From Dyadobacter sp. NIV53 (lineage in GTDB: Bacteria > Bacteroidota > Bacteroidia > Cytophagales > Spirosomataceae), in contig NZ_CP081299.1 in the NCBI RefSeq assembly GCF_019711195.1, positions 5,428,501 to 5,492,500 of the forward strand: 64,000 bases of DNA, read 5' to 3'. The stretch's first letter is position 1; each line of letters begins with the position of its first letter. Below, piece after piece: positions 35,658-45,793 of the stretch. The notes beneath the pieces were generated by a model. It was not told the DNA's origin, made no database searches, and saw only the letters and a list, made by a program, of their open reading frames with translations. Both the position numbers and the translations under genes were made by a program.

Positions 35658-36803
35658 ATGTTCCTGATGCTTCACGATTCTATCTTTTTCAGAAAATTTT
35701 TTCTTGCATTTATATTTATCAGTATTGCGACTTTTTGTTTTGGACAGCAAGCTAATACAGTAACATTAGTCGGTAAAGTAACTGATATAAAAACTGGTAA
35801 ACCTCTTCCTTTTGCCAATGTTTTTGTTAACAATTCAACCATTGGTACCAATGCAGATGAAAACGGGAACTACAAGTTACCAAATCTTTCCATTGGAAAT
35901 ATAGAAATGGGTGTTTCTTTTTTAGGGTACGAAACCATTAAGCAAACTTTGCGTTTTGAACAGCCAGGAATAAAAACGGTTGTTTTTAAAATGAAGGAAG
36001 GGATGGAATTGCAGGGAGTGACGATCTACTCCAAAAAAAATAAAAGAAGAGAAAAAAATCTTAAAATAATCACAAGGGAATTGCTGGGTAACAGCCGTTT
36101 TTCCAAACTTTGTAAAATTATAAATCCGGAAGTTTTACGTATTTCTGAGGATGATAACAGGCATTTAAGTGCGCAGACGACCAAGCCGTTGATTATTGAA
36201 AACAGTGCTTTGGGATATCGCATATTCCAGGATCTCGATGATTTTGATTATTTCGAAGGAAAAGTATATTACGGTGGAAGTACACGTTTTGAGCTTTTAG
36301 TACCAAAAGACAATGCCCAGAAAGTTTTTTGGCGGTCTAATCAAAAGATTGCTTATCAGGGCTCGTTAAAAAACCTTCTTGCCGGCATGGTTGCCGATAG
36401 TCTACAGGAGCAGGGATTTAAAGTATATCAGGTAATTCCTGATTCCTTGCGGATATTTGGCTCTGTTCGAAACAATGGATATGGTTCAAATCTTATTTCC
36501 AATCATTTGAATAATCGTATCACCCAAATTCGGGGTGAAAGTTTGATAAGGCCGGGAGAATTGGAAACAGAACGCCTGGTAGTATCACGCACACAACTCG
36601 AAGTCTTTTATATGAAAAGACGTGCCCGTTCTCCGTATTCTGATATGCCTTATTCATACACCCAAATTACATTGCCGCAAGGTTATATTGTGATTACTCC
36701 ACAAGGCTGGGTGGTTATGCCAATGGGTTTTGAAATAGCCGGAGATCTGGGTAATGACCGCTTTTCAACTTTATTACCTGCTGACTGGAAGCGGGATGAA
36801 TAG
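35658..36803 (+). CDS. secreted CarboxypepD-regulatory-like domain protein
   Basis: I take ATG 35658 (381 residues); an ATG at 35667 is equally possible. A signal peptide ends CFGQ. An N-terminal beta-sandwich domain (LVGKVTDIKTGKPLPFANVFVN to about residue 115) is like those at the front of SusC and TonB receptors. No plug or barrel follows. The rest (residues 130-380) is an unrecognised domain with charged linker KKNKRREKNLK, and later SLIRPGELETERLVVSRTQLEVFY and TQITLPQGYIVITPQGWVVMP. It is probably periplasmic or outer-membrane attached. A TACTTTTG box at 35522-35529 may be its promoter. The function is unknown; the neighbours give no clear hint. Confidence 0.8.
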   Translation: MFLMLHDSIFFRKFFLAFIFISIATFCFGQQANTVTLVGKVTDIKTGKPLPFANVFVNNSTIGTNADENGNYKLPNLSIGNIEMGVSFLGYETIKQTLRFEQPGIKTVVFKMKEGMELQGVTIYSKKNKRREKNLKIITRELLGNSRFSKLCKIINPEVLRISEDDNRHLSAQTTKPLIIENSALGYRIFQDLDDFDYFEGKVYYGGSTRFELLVPKDNAQKVFWRSNQKIAYQGSLKNLLAGMVADSLQEQGFKVYQVIPDSLRIFGSVRNNGYGSNLISNHLNNRITQIRGESLIRPGELETERLVVSRTQLEVFYMKRRARSPYSDMPYSYTQITLPQGYIVITPQGWVVMPMGFEIAGDLGNDRFSTLLPADWKRDE

Positions 36804-36846
36804 ATTTAGTTATGCCAGGAGGTTTAAGTCTGGAGGTTTGCGGAAT

Positions 36847-38391
36847 TCATTTGATGGTGTTTTCTAAAATCACAAAAGGTGTATGAATGTCCCAGTCCGG
36901 TTTGAAATTTTCCTGATTCATAAAACCCTTGGAGTAATTTCCTAAAACAACATCTTCGTCACCATCACCGTCGTAGTCGTTTAAATCCATACAAATCCAT
37001 CTTCCGTTTTTCGAAATTGGTAATAGGTGAGGTTTAAAACTTAAAGTTTTCCTGGTACGGTCGCTGTTATTTTCAAAACAGATAAACGTTTCAGGCTGAT
37101 TGTTTTTGAAATCCGCGAAAAAAGCAATGGAGGCAATATCGATATCCCCGTCCTGGTCAATGTCAGCTGCAATTGCTTTTGTACATCCGTTAATCGGATA
37201 AAAATAGGATTTTTCAAAACGTATATCCATCGTACGAAAATCTCCCTGATTAAGAAAAATGTAAAGTCCGTGATAAGGTTTTAGGATTCTTGAATAATCG
37301 CTGTTATCTCCGGCCGTATACACTATATCTGGCTTCCCATCCTGGTTCATATCTATTATTTGAAAACTGCTTGAACCATAGACAGGAGGAAAGCGAAGAA
37401 TATTTTTTGTCTCAAACCCACCTTCTTTATTATTGGTAAAAAGCCATATACCTTCATCTCCATGTGCAAATAAAGCCATAATATCCGGCCAGCCATCGTG
37501 ATTAAAATCATCGATTACAGTTTGGGTAGCGCCGGGAACTTCAAGGATCGGGATTTTTAGAAACGTTTTGTCCGGAAGCTGTTGTAATAAAAATAACCCT
37601 CCTTTGTTGTGCCCAAAGCTGCATACCACATAATCGGTAAGCCCGTCTTTATTGAAATCTGCCGGACGGCTTTGTATGGGCCTGATAAAATCTGCGCCAA
37701 TTGTACTTTTAAAATAACTGTTTTCATTTTGTACAAATGATATAACGTCGCCTTTTGTAACGTCAAGCGCCTGCATTCCGCCCATACAGGTAATAACTCC
37801 TTTCTCAGGATCGGAAGTTTTATTAAATGTTATATCAACCGCAGACGAGGTAAGCGCAGTTATTAGTTTGGGTTTTAAGTTTTTATTCCATTGGTATAAG
37901 CCAGGATTTGTGAGGTTACTTGTATAAATGGCTTTTTCGGCTGGATTGATGACCGTCATTAATGTGGAAGCAACCTGAGATGAATCCCAATAGGGCTGTT
38001 TTAATTTGAAAACATACCAATCATTTAGAAATGAATGCTTTACTACGGGTTTTGTCAGACTGTCAGGAGCGAGCGTTTCATAATAATTGACAATTCTTAG
38101 CCAGTCTTTATTGGATAGTGTTGAGTTGGGAGTATTCAAGTACATATTTCCCTGTAATAACTCTATCCCAAACTGCGCAGCCATAGCTGGCAAAACCCCT
38201 TCACGCCAGGTTTTTTTATCCAGTAACTCAGGGCCGGGTAATAAATGACAGCCTGCACATTTCATTTTGGCAAGTATTTCTCCTCTTTTTATAGCCTCAT
38301 TCTCAGTTGATGACTGGCATCCTGAAAGCCATATTAACTGACATAAAAGCATATAAGAACTACTTCTCAACAAAAAGTACAAACATTTCAT
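36847..38391 (-). CDS. FG-GAP/VCBS lipoprotein with an N-terminal cytochrome c heme site
   Basis: This 514-residue protein has a lipoprotein signal peptide ending LSGC (Cys25). A c-type heme motif CxxCH follows at once (KCAGCHLLPGPELLDKKTW), with a likely axial Met in the PAMAAQFG area. The remainder is a seven-bladed FG-GAP propeller with repeated calcium-like loops: DFNKDGLTD, DFNHDGWPD, DMNQDGKPD, DIDQDGDID and DYDGDGDED. It sits divergently beside the SusC gene at 38.6 kb, and a second FG-GAP gene lies after SusD. It is probably surface exposed and may pass electrons; the propeller probably binds a polymer or protein. The heme attachment site is seen; its activity is inferred. Confidence 0.88.
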   Translation of the reverse strand: MKCLYFLLRSSSYMLLCQLIWLSGCQSSTENEAIKRGEILAKMKCAGCHLLPGPELLDKKTWREGVLPAMAAQFGIELLQGNMYLNTPNSTLSNKDWLRIVNYYETLAPDSLTKPVVKHSFLNDWYVFKLKQPYWDSSQVASTLMTVINPAEKAIYTSNLTNPGLYQWNKNLKPKLITALTSSAVDITFNKTSDPEKGVITCMGGMQALDVTKGDVISFVQNENSYFKSTIGADFIRPIQSRPADFNKDGLTDYVVCSFGHNKGGLFLLQQLPDKTFLKIPILEVPGATQTVIDDFNHDGWPDIMALFAHGDEGIWLFTNNKEGGFETKNILRFPPVYGSSSFQIIDMNQDGKPDIVYTAGDNSDYSRILKPYHGLYIFLNQGDFRTMDIRFEKSYFYPINGCTKAIAADIDQDGDIDIASIAFFADFKNNQPETFICFENNSDRTRKTLSFKPHLLPISKNGRWICMDLNDYDGDGDEDVVLGNYSKGFMNQENFKPDWDIHTPFVILENTIK

Positions 38392-38636
38392 ATATAGACG
38401 AGCGTAACGGAATGGCGGTTAAAGTAACCAAAATTTATAATGGCCACTTCAATTTACAGGACAAATTAAATTAATTATGTAACTATTATAAACTTGTGTC
38501 TAATTGAATTGATTAAGTGACATTATTTTATCTTTTTATAATACTATTATATCATTGTATAAAAATATAAATCAAAATAGGTCAAATATTTGGTTAAATA
38601 ATTATAGATTTGAGTAAGCTGTATTTTAACCTAACA

Positions 38637-41600
38637 ATGCATTATGAAAAAAATCTACTTAAGCTCCCCCGGGGCTTATTCTTCTCAATTTTACTCTGCT
38701 TTATTTTTGTCACTGCTCAGGCTCAAGAGCGAAAAGTAACAGGTCGTGTCACGGATATTGCAGGTGTCGGTATACCTGGGGCAACTGTTGTTTTAAAGGG
38801 TACACAAACCGGAACTAACACCAGTAGCGAAGGTGATTTCTCCATTAATGTAAATTCAGCAACCAGCGTGCTGGTTGTAAGTTTTGTAGGATACAAAACC
38901 CTGGAAGTCAATGTAGGAAATCAAAGTGTTGTTAACATTAAAATGGATGACGATATTTCTGCACTGGAAGAAGTAATCGTAACAGGTTATTCGGTAGATA
39001 GCCGCAGGGAAACAACCGGGGCAGTTTCAACAGTTAAATCTAAGGATTTGACTGCAACTCCCTCAGGAAATGTAGAGCAGCAACTTCAGGGCAGAGTAGC
39101 CGGTGTAACTGTGATTACGAACGGTCAGCCGGGAACAACCAGTCAGATACGCGTAAGAGGTTTTGGTGCCTTTGGAGGTAACCAGCCATTATATGTAGTA
39201 GACGGTATGCCAACTGGTTCCACCGATTTCCTGAATCCTGATGATATTGAAACAACAACGGTACTGAAAGATGCAGCTGCTGCTTCTATTTATGGAGCTC
39301 GTGCTGCAAACGGTGTAATTGTTTATACCACTAAAAAAGGTACCAAAAAAGCAAAAAAATTAAGTGTAACCTATGACGGGCTTTTCGGGGTTACAACACC
39401 GGGACACGGGCAAAAAATGCTAACGCCTCAGGAACAGGCCGACTGGACATGGCAGGCGATCAGAAATGATGCATTTCAGGGAGATTCACTTCCTAAGTTT
39501 ACCAACGTTGCCAGCGGGCAGTATGGTACTGGAGACAAACCTGTTCTTCCGGATTATATCAACGTAGGAGGTGCAACAGGCGTAGTTGGATCACTGGATC
39601 TGGCTGCAGAAAAATTAAAATACAATGTTGATCCGTCCCGCGGGCCAATTTACCAGGTTGTAAAGGCTAACAAGCAGGGAACAGACTGGTACGACGCCAT
39701 TACAAGAGTTGCTCCGATTCAAAGACACTCGCTTGGTTTTTCCGGCGGTGGAGAAGGAAGTCGGTTTTATGCAGGATTCAGTGCTCAGGATCAGAAGGGT
39801 ATACTTTTGAATAACAGCTTTAAGCGTTATGCATTTCGTGTCAATTCTGAGTTTGATGTTGTAAAAAATGTAAGGATTGGCCAAAACGCACAATTTACTT
39901 ATTTACAAGTGTTGGGATTAGATGGCGATAATGGCGGGCAGGGTGTTTCAGCAAATGAAAATGACATTCTTTCTGCTTTCCGGATGCCGTCAATTATTCC
40001 TGTATATGATGAATTCGGAGGATATGCCGGTACGGCTGCCAAGGGTTTCAACAATCCGCGTAATCCTGTTGCCAGCCGTGACGGCTTAGCCAATAACAAT
40101 GGTTTTGCAGGCCAGGGATTTGGTAATTTTTATGCAGAATGGGATGTTATCCCGGGTTTAACACTTCGTTCAAGCGTAGGTGCCCAGTATGTTGGCTTTA
40201 GTAGCAGAGGATTTAGCAGGTTGCAGTATGAAAACTCAGAAAATAACTCTGCTTTTGGTTACAACGAAGGTTCTGGCCATCGTTTCAGCTGGACTTTCAC
40301 AAATACAGCCAATTATAAAAAGATATTTGGATTACACAATGTAGAAGTGCTTGCAGGCCAGGAAGCATTAAATACCGGTTTGGGTAAAAATCAGTCTTCC
40401 TCAGGTCTTAATCCTTTCTCTACGGATATCAATTACATTAATATGACCAATGTAACTTCCCGTATTGTAGATAGTGATTTTTACAAGGGAGTTACTTTTT
40501 ACTCACTTTTCGGACGTGTTAATTACACATTCAACGACCGGTACATACTTACCGGGGTTGTCAGAAGAGATGGTTCATCAAGATTTGGTTCAAACAATCG
40601 TTACGGTGTATTCCCTGCATTTTCCGCGGCATGGAGAGTTTCATCAGAGAACTTCATGAAGAGCGTTCCATTCATTACTGATCTTAAAATCCGTGGTGGA
40701 TATGGTCTAATGGGTAATTCAAACAACGTTGATCCTAATAACCAGTATAGTTTATATGGAGCCAATCTTGGGTTATCTTCTTATGACCTTAATGGAACAA
40801 ATTCAAGTGCTCTGGCTGGTTATTATCGTACACGGATAGGTAATAAAGATGCCAAATGGGAAACAAGTATTACCAAAAACATTGGTATTGATGCTACTCT
40901 TTTCAAAGGAAAACTGGATGTAATTCTGGATTTATGGCAAAAAGATACCAAGGACCTTTTGTTTCAGGTTCCGATTACTTCAACAGTTGGTTACCGAGCT
41001 GCTGAACCATCAGTAAACGTTGGAAAAATGTCCAACAAAGGGATCGATCTGCAAATTATTAACCGTGGAAGAATTACCAATGACCTGGGTTATGAGCTGA
41101 ATTTTACGGCTGGTATACTTAAAAATAACATTGAATCACTTGCACCAGGTTTAACATACCTGACGTCGGTCAATCCCGGATTCCGTGGAATTAATCCTGT
41201 CAGGAATCAACTTGGACATTCTATATCTTCATTTTATGGATATAAAGTAGCAGGTCTTTTCGCTGATAAGCAGGAAGTGGATGGTGCTCCAACACAGGAT
41301 GGCGCTGCTCCCGGCCGGTTCAGATATGTTGATTTAAATGGTGACGGAAAGATCAATTCAGATGACCGTACTTTTCTGGGCAGTCCGGTTCCTAAATTTA
41401 CAGGTGGTATTAATATCAAGCTGACATATAAAGGTTTTGACCTTGCAACTTACATGTATACATCGGTTGGTAACAAGATCTTTAACGTGTCCAAATGGTT
41501 TACTGACTTCTATCCATCATTTACAGGAGCGGCAGTTAGTGCACGCGTGAAAGATTCCTGGTTGCCGGATCATACCAATACCGATACACCTATATTCGAA

Positions 41601-41894
41601 AGCACTTCTAATTTCAGTACCAATACGCAGTCTAACTCTTTCTATGTTGAAGACGGTACTTTCTTCCGTATGCAAAACCTTACTTTGGGTTACACACTTC
41701 CTGCAAATATTTTAGGAAGGCTCAAAATGCAGAAAGTAAGATTGTATGCTTCTACCAATAACCTCTTTACCGTAACCAAATACCAGGGACTTGATCCTGG
41801 TGTAGGAGGTAATGCTGATACAAACTTTGGTATAGATGTAGGAAACTATCCGATCACAAGAAGCTGGACATTTGGAATAAACCTTGGGTTTTAA
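38637..41894 (+). CDS. SusC/RagA-type TonB-linked outer-membrane transporter
   Basis: From ATG 38637 the protein has 1,085 residues. A signal peptide ends AQAQ. The carboxypeptidase-regulatory-like domain (VTGRVTDIAGVGIPGATVVLKGTQ) is followed by the TonB-box-like EEVIVTGYS and a plug with the SusC hallmark QLQGRVAGVTVITNGQPG. SIYGARAANGVIVYTTKKG and a large barrel ending SWTFGINLGF follow. It imports oligomers bound by the SusD lipoprotein encoded 62 bases downstream. The upstream gap is very AT-rich and has a TAGATTTG box at 38605-38612, close before the start. Substrate is not readable; no glycoside hydrolase lies in the same run. Confidence 0.95.
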   Translation: MHYEKNLLKLPRGLFFSILLCFIFVTAQAQERKVTGRVTDIAGVGIPGATVVLKGTQTGTNTSSEGDFSINVNSATSVLVVSFVGYKTLEVNVGNQSVVNIKMDDDISALEEVIVTGYSVDSRRETTGAVSTVKSKDLTATPSGNVEQQLQGRVAGVTVITNGQPGTTSQIRVRGFGAFGGNQPLYVVDGMPTGSTDFLNPDDIETTTVLKDAAAASIYGARAANGVIVYTTKKGTKKAKKLSVTYDGLFGVTTPGHGQKMLTPQEQADWTWQAIRNDAFQGDSLPKFTNVASGQYGTGDKPVLPDYINVGGATGVVGSLDLAAEKLKYNVDPSRGPIYQVVKANKQGTDWYDAITRVAPIQRHSLGFSGGGEGSRFYAGFSAQDQKGILLNNSFKRYAFRVNSEFDVVKNVRIGQNAQFTYLQVLGLDGDNGGQGVSANENDILSAFRMPSIIPVYDEFGGYAGTAAKGFNNPRNPVASRDGLANNNGFAGQGFGNFYAEWDVIPGLTLRSSVGAQYVGFSSRGFSRLQYENSENNSAFGYNEGSGHRFSWTFTNTANYKKIFGLHNVEVLAGQEALNTGLGKNQSSSGLNPFSTDINYINMTNVTSRIVDSDFYKGVTFYSLFGRVNYTFNDRYILTGVVRRDGSSRFGSNNRYGVFPAFSAAWRVSSENFMKSVPFITDLKIRGGYGLMGNSNNVDPNNQYSLYGANLGLSSYDLNGTNSSALAGYYRTRIGNKDAKWETSITKNIGIDATLFKGKLDVILDLWQKDTKDLLFQVPITSTVGYRAAEPSVNVGKMSNKGIDLQIINRGRITNDLGYELNFTAGILKNNIESLAPGLTYLTSVNPGFRGINPVRNQLGHSISSFYGYKVAGLFADKQEVDGAPTQDGAAPGRFRYVDLNGDGKINSDDRTFLGSPVPKFTGGINIKLTYKGFDLATYMYTSVGNKIFNVSKWFTDFYPSFTGAAVSARVKDSWLPDHTNTDTPIFESTSNFSTNTQSNSFYVEDGTFFRMQNLTLGYTLPANILGRLKMQKVRLYASTNNLFTVTKYQGLDPGVGGNADTNFGIDVGNYPITRSWTFGINLGF

Positions 41895-41956
41895 AATTTG
41901 GCCTGTGGTTTCGCAAGTATTGGTAATGATAGATCAGATTCAAAAATATTAATAAA

Positions 41957-43699
41957 ATGAAAAAAATAGGAACAAAAGGGATATTGGCATTTCTCACGAT
42001 ATTAATGCTGATAGGCTACTCTTGCAAAGAAAGTTTTTTAGAGATTCCCGCTACCGGACAGTTGGATGAAGACCAGCTTTCTACCAAAAAAGGTATTGAA
42101 GGCGTATTGGTATCTGTTTATGGCCAGCTGAACGGACGAGAAAACCGTATGGCAAGCGCCAGTAACTGGGTTTGGGGAAGTATTCGTGGCGGGGATGCCA
42201 ACAAAGGAACGGATCCGGGGGATTTCAGTGATATCAACCCAATCCAGCGGTTTGAATACCAGACAACACAGGGTGTTACACTTGACAAATGGAAAGGTTT
42301 GTATGAAGGTGTTGCCAGGGCAAATCTCGTAATGAAATTACTGGGCGTTGCGAAGGAAGATGTTACAGCAGCCGACAAAGCCAGAATAGGAGGGGAAGCC
42401 AGATTTTTAAGAGCGCATTATTATTTTGAACTGAAAAGAGGATTTAATAATACGCCATATGTAGATGAAACCATGGATTATGGAACGGGTATTGAAAAAG
42501 TACCTAATAATGCTGACCTGTGGCCGATGATTGAAGCCGATCTTAAATTTGCCTACGATAATCTCCCTGAGACTCAGGATGCAGCCGGTCGTACTAACAA
42601 ATGGGCGGCAGGTGCATATTTGGCAAAAGTATATATGTATCAGAAAAAATACACTGAGGCCAAGGCGCTTTATGACCTGATTATTACTGGTGGAAAAACA
42701 ACTAATGGCAAGAAATACGGATTGGTTCCCAGATTTCAGGATGCTTTCAAGGCAAGTAATGATAACAATTCAGAATCGGTTTTTGCCATTCAGGCCGCCG
42801 CTAATACGGGTAGCGTAAATAATGCAAACCCTGAATTTGACCTTAACTGGCCATACAATGTTGGACCAAACGGCCCAGGTAACTGCTGTAGCTTTTTTGC
42901 ACCAAGTTTTGAATTGGGTAACTCATTCCGTACGGATGCAACCGGGCTACCTTTACTGGATGGGTCTTATAACTCAGGCGGAAATGAATTAAAGACAGAT
43001 ATGGGCCTGAAATCAAAAGATGCGTTTACGCCAGATGCAGGCCGTGTCGATCCACGCCTGGATCATTCTATTGGCCGCCGCGGTATTCCTTATCTTGACT
43101 GGATAGAGCATCCGGGTAACGACTGGATTCGTAATCAGGCTAATGCAGGACCATATACTACCAAAAAATATGCTTATTACCGGACTGATGTTGGTTCTTT
43201 GCAGGATAACAGTTCATGGACGCCTGGCTACACTGCTATTAACATTAATATCATCCGTTATGCCGATGTTCTCTTGATGGCCGCCGAAGCGGAAGTAGAA
43301 GTAGGTTCACTTGAAAAAGCCAGGGAATATGTAAATCTTGTTCGTGAAAGGGCTGCAAATCCTGCCAGTTTTGTAAAACGTACCAACGGCGAAAATGCAG
43401 CTAATTACGTCATAAGTACTTATAAAACTGCCTGGACAAGTAAGGATGCAGCGCGCTCTGCTGTTCGTTTCGAGAGAAAACTGGAACTTTCAGGTGAAGG
43501 ACACCGCTTTTTTGACTTAGTAAGATGGGGTACAGCAGCGACTGAGATTAATACGTATCTCACTTACGAAAGCAAAAAGCTGAGCGGTGCATTGGGAGGA
43601 TCTAAATTCACCCCTAACAAAAATGAATATTTACCAATACCTCAGGATCAGATTGACCTTTTGGGTAAAGAGGTTCTGGTTCAAAACCCGGGTTATTGA
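41957..43699 (+). CDS. SusD/RagB nutrient-binding lipoprotein
   Basis: The 580-residue protein has a lipoprotein signal ending GYSC followed by KE (Cys23). The SusD core is clear: FLEIPATGQLDEDQL, then RFLRAHYYFELKRGFNNTPYV, TPR-like helices (KWAAGAYLAKVYMYQKKYTEAKALYDLI), NINIIRYADVLLMAAEAEVEVG and the closing ERKLELSGEGHRFFDLVRWG. It caps the SusC barrel and binds the substrate outside the cell. A strong terminator follows at 43735-43767, so the SusC-SusD transcript likely ends there, before the FG-GAP gene. Confidence 0.95.
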   Translation: MKKIGTKGILAFLTILMLIGYSCKESFLEIPATGQLDEDQLSTKKGIEGVLVSVYGQLNGRENRMASASNWVWGSIRGGDANKGTDPGDFSDINPIQRFEYQTTQGVTLDKWKGLYEGVARANLVMKLLGVAKEDVTAADKARIGGEARFLRAHYYFELKRGFNNTPYVDETMDYGTGIEKVPNNADLWPMIEADLKFAYDNLPETQDAAGRTNKWAAGAYLAKVYMYQKKYTEAKALYDLIITGGKTTNGKKYGLVPRFQDAFKASNDNNSESVFAIQAAANTGSVNNANPEFDLNWPYNVGPNGPGNCCSFFAPSFELGNSFRTDATGLPLLDGSYNSGGNELKTDMGLKSKDAFTPDAGRVDPRLDHSIGRRGIPYLDWIEHPGNDWIRNQANAGPYTTKKYAYYRTDVGSLQDNSSWTPGYTAININIIRYADVLLMAAEAEVEVGSLEKAREYVNLVRERAANPASFVKRTNGENAANYVISTYKTAWTSKDAARSAVRFERKLELSGEGHRFFDLVRWGTAATEINTYLTYESKKLSGALGGSKFTPNKNEYLPIPQDQIDLLGKEVLVQNPGY

Positions 43700-43734
43700 T
43701 TTCAACAATTTTCTGTGATTAAATTAGATAAAAT

Positions 43735-43767
43735 AAAGGAGATGGCAGCTAAATGCCATCTCCTTTT
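43735..43767 (+). terminator. terminator after SusD
   Basis: AAAGGAGATGGCA (43735-43747), six-base loop GCTAAA, TGCCATCTCCTTT (43754-43766) form a perfect 13-bp stem with a short T tail. Confidence 0.9.
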
Positions 43768-43812
43768 GTTAATTTAGACTTGTGCTAATCCTTCATTTTT
43801 ATTCTTTAAAAA

Positions 43813-44838
43813 ATGTTTGTCAGATATTTACCTGTAATTTTTATTGCTGTTTTTCTTTTGTCTTCCTGCAGGAAAAAACTTAAAACTTTTACGCTCCTCG
43901 GTAGTGATGAAACAGGAATTGCATTTTCCAACCGGATTGCTGAAAATGACACCATGAATATCCTGGCGTTTGAATACGTCTATAATGGCGGAGGCGTAGC
44001 GTTAGGGGATTTCAATAATGACAGTTTACCTGATATCTATTTTACCGGTAATTCAGTCGATAATAAATTATACCTCAACAAAGGAGATAAAAACGGATCG
44101 TTACAATTTGAAGATATAACGAAACAGGCCGGTGTAGCTGCTGAAAATAAATGGTCGTCGGGAGTGGCTTTAGTTGATATCAATAATGATGGTTTGCTCG
44201 ACATTTATGTTTGCTCAACGGTACGAAAGGTAGCAAAGGAACGTGAAAATCTGTTGTATGTCAATCAGGGAATTGATCAAAATAAGGTACCGGTATTTAA
44301 GGAAATGGGAAAAGAATATGGCATTGCTGATACTACCCATACAACTAATGCTGCTTTTTTAGATTATGATAATGACGGAGACCTGGATTTGTTTTTGGTT
44401 GTGAATGAAATGGACGACAATAATTTTCCTAATAAATTTCATGAAAAAATAAAGGACGGATCTTCGAAAAGGACTGACAGGCTTTATCGCAATGAGTGGA
44501 GCGAAGTACTTGGGCATCCGGTTTTTACCAATGTTTCCAAAGAGGCAGGAATATTAATTGAAGGTTACGGACTTGGTGTAAACGTAACTGACGTTAATCA
44601 GGATGGATGGAAGGATATTTATGTTACCAACGATTACCTGACGAATGATTTGTTGTATATCAATAATGGCCAAGATAATAAAGGAAAACATTTAGGATTT
44701 ACTGATATGGCAGATGTATACTTCAAGCATACTTCGCATTCGGCAATGGGAAACGACATTGCAGATATCAACAATGACGGGCTTCCGGATATTATTGCCC
44801 TTGACATGATGCCGGCAACGAATTTTAGAAAAAAATGA
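43813..44838 (+). CDS. FG-GAP/UnbV protein, N-terminal segment
   Basis: 341 residues. A lipoprotein signal peptide ends LLSSC (lipid Cys near residue 19). The FG-GAP propeller begins with repeated calcium-loop motifs: DFNNDSLPDI, DINNDGLLDI, DYDNDGDLDL, DVNQDGWKDI and DINNDGLPDI. The frame ends abruptly after NFRKK at a seven-A run followed by TGA. It follows the SusC/SusD pair, a common neighbourhood for this family, whose members probably bind or process surface polymers. Confidence 0.85.
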   Translation: MFVRYLPVIFIAVFLLSSCRKKLKTFTLLGSDETGIAFSNRIAENDTMNILAFEYVYNGGGVALGDFNNDSLPDIYFTGNSVDNKLYLNKGDKNGSLQFEDITKQAGVAAENKWSSGVALVDINNDGLLDIYVCSTVRKVAKERENLLYVNQGIDQNKVPVFKEMGKEYGIADTTHTTNAAFLDYDNDGDLDLFLVVNEMDDNNFPNKFHEKIKDGSSKRTDRLYRNEWSEVLGHPVFTNVSKEAGILIEGYGLGVNVTDVNQDGWKDIYVTNDYLTNDLLYINNGQDNKGKHLGFTDMADVYFKHTSHSAMGNDIADINNDGLPDIIALDMMPATNFRKK

Positions 44839-45659
44839 TGATGCCGGCCAGTAGTTATATTACTTACCAGAATTACGAACTATATCATTATCAATACCAG
44901 GTTGCCCGGAATACATTGCAATTGAATCAGGGTAAAACTAAAAAAACTGATAAACATGCTGCTTTCAGTGAAATAGGATTATTGAGCGGCATCGCAGAAA
45001 CAGACTGGAGTTGGACACCCATGGTTACTGATTTCGATAATGACGGATTGCGTGATATCATCATTACCAATGGCTTTCCAAGGGATATTACGGATCTTGA
45101 TTTTGTGGCTTATAGAAATGAAGTCGGAAATGTGATGTCCAAAATGATGCTGCTGGACTATATTCCTTCGGTTAAAATCAAAAATTTTGCATACAAAAAT
45201 AGTGGAAACCTGCGCTTTGAAGACGTTACAGACAACTGGGGAATAGAAAAGGCAGGTTTTTCAAACGGAGCAGCTTATGCGGATCTGGACAATGACGGAG
45301 ATCTGGATTATGTGGTTAATAATATAAATGATTCTGCGTCTGTTTATCGTAACAATTCAATTCAGCTGAAACCGGAAGAAAGTAATTATTTACGGATTCA
45401 GTTTAAGGGGGAAAGATATAATGGAAAAGGAATTGGAGCGATTTCAGAAATAACATACAATGGTAATCAGAAACAATATTCAGAAAATTCACCTTATCGG
45501 GGTTATCTGTCTACTATTGAGCCTGTAACACATTTTGGATTAGGCAAAACAAAACTTGTAGATCAACTGAAAATAACGTGGCCCGGTGGAAAAATACAGG
45601 TTTTCAAAAATGTTAAGGCAAATCAGGTATTAACTGTTTTTGAAAAAATGCGACAATAG
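44835..45659 (+). CDS. FG-GAP/UnbV protein, middle segment with ASPIC/UnbV domain
   Basis: 274 residues. It has no signal peptide and its ATG overlaps the previous stop. It carries further FG-GAP loops (DFDNDGLRDI, DLDNDGDLDY) and then the ASPIC/UnbV domain: LRIQFKGERYNGKGIGAISEI, then SENSPYRGYLSTIEPVTHFGLGK and LKITWPGGKIQVF. It stops after FEKMRQ at a six-A run. It is better read as the continuation of the preceding segment than as a separate gene, although the overlapping ATG could in principle allow translational restart. Confidence 0.8.
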   Translation: MMMPASSYITYQNYELYHYQYQVARNTLQLNQGKTKKTDKHAAFSEIGLLSGIAETDWSWTPMVTDFDNDGLRDIIITNGFPRDITDLDFVAYRNEVGNVMSKMMLLDYIPSVKIKNFAYKNSGNLRFEDVTDNWGIEKAGFSNGAAYADLDNDGDLDYVVNNINDSASVYRNNSIQLKPEESNYLRIQFKGERYNGKGIGAISEITYNGNQKQYSENSPYRGYLSTIEPVTHFGLGKTKLVDQLKITWPGGKIQVFKNVKANQVLTVFEKMRQ

Positions 45660-45793
45660 AAACACAGCAACCTGAATTTCAAAAAGAGAAAAACGCATTA
45701 TTTGAAGATATTACGGAAACACTGCATGTAGATTACAAACACGAAGAAACAGACGCAATTGATTTTAACGTTCAAAAATTACTGCCACATAAG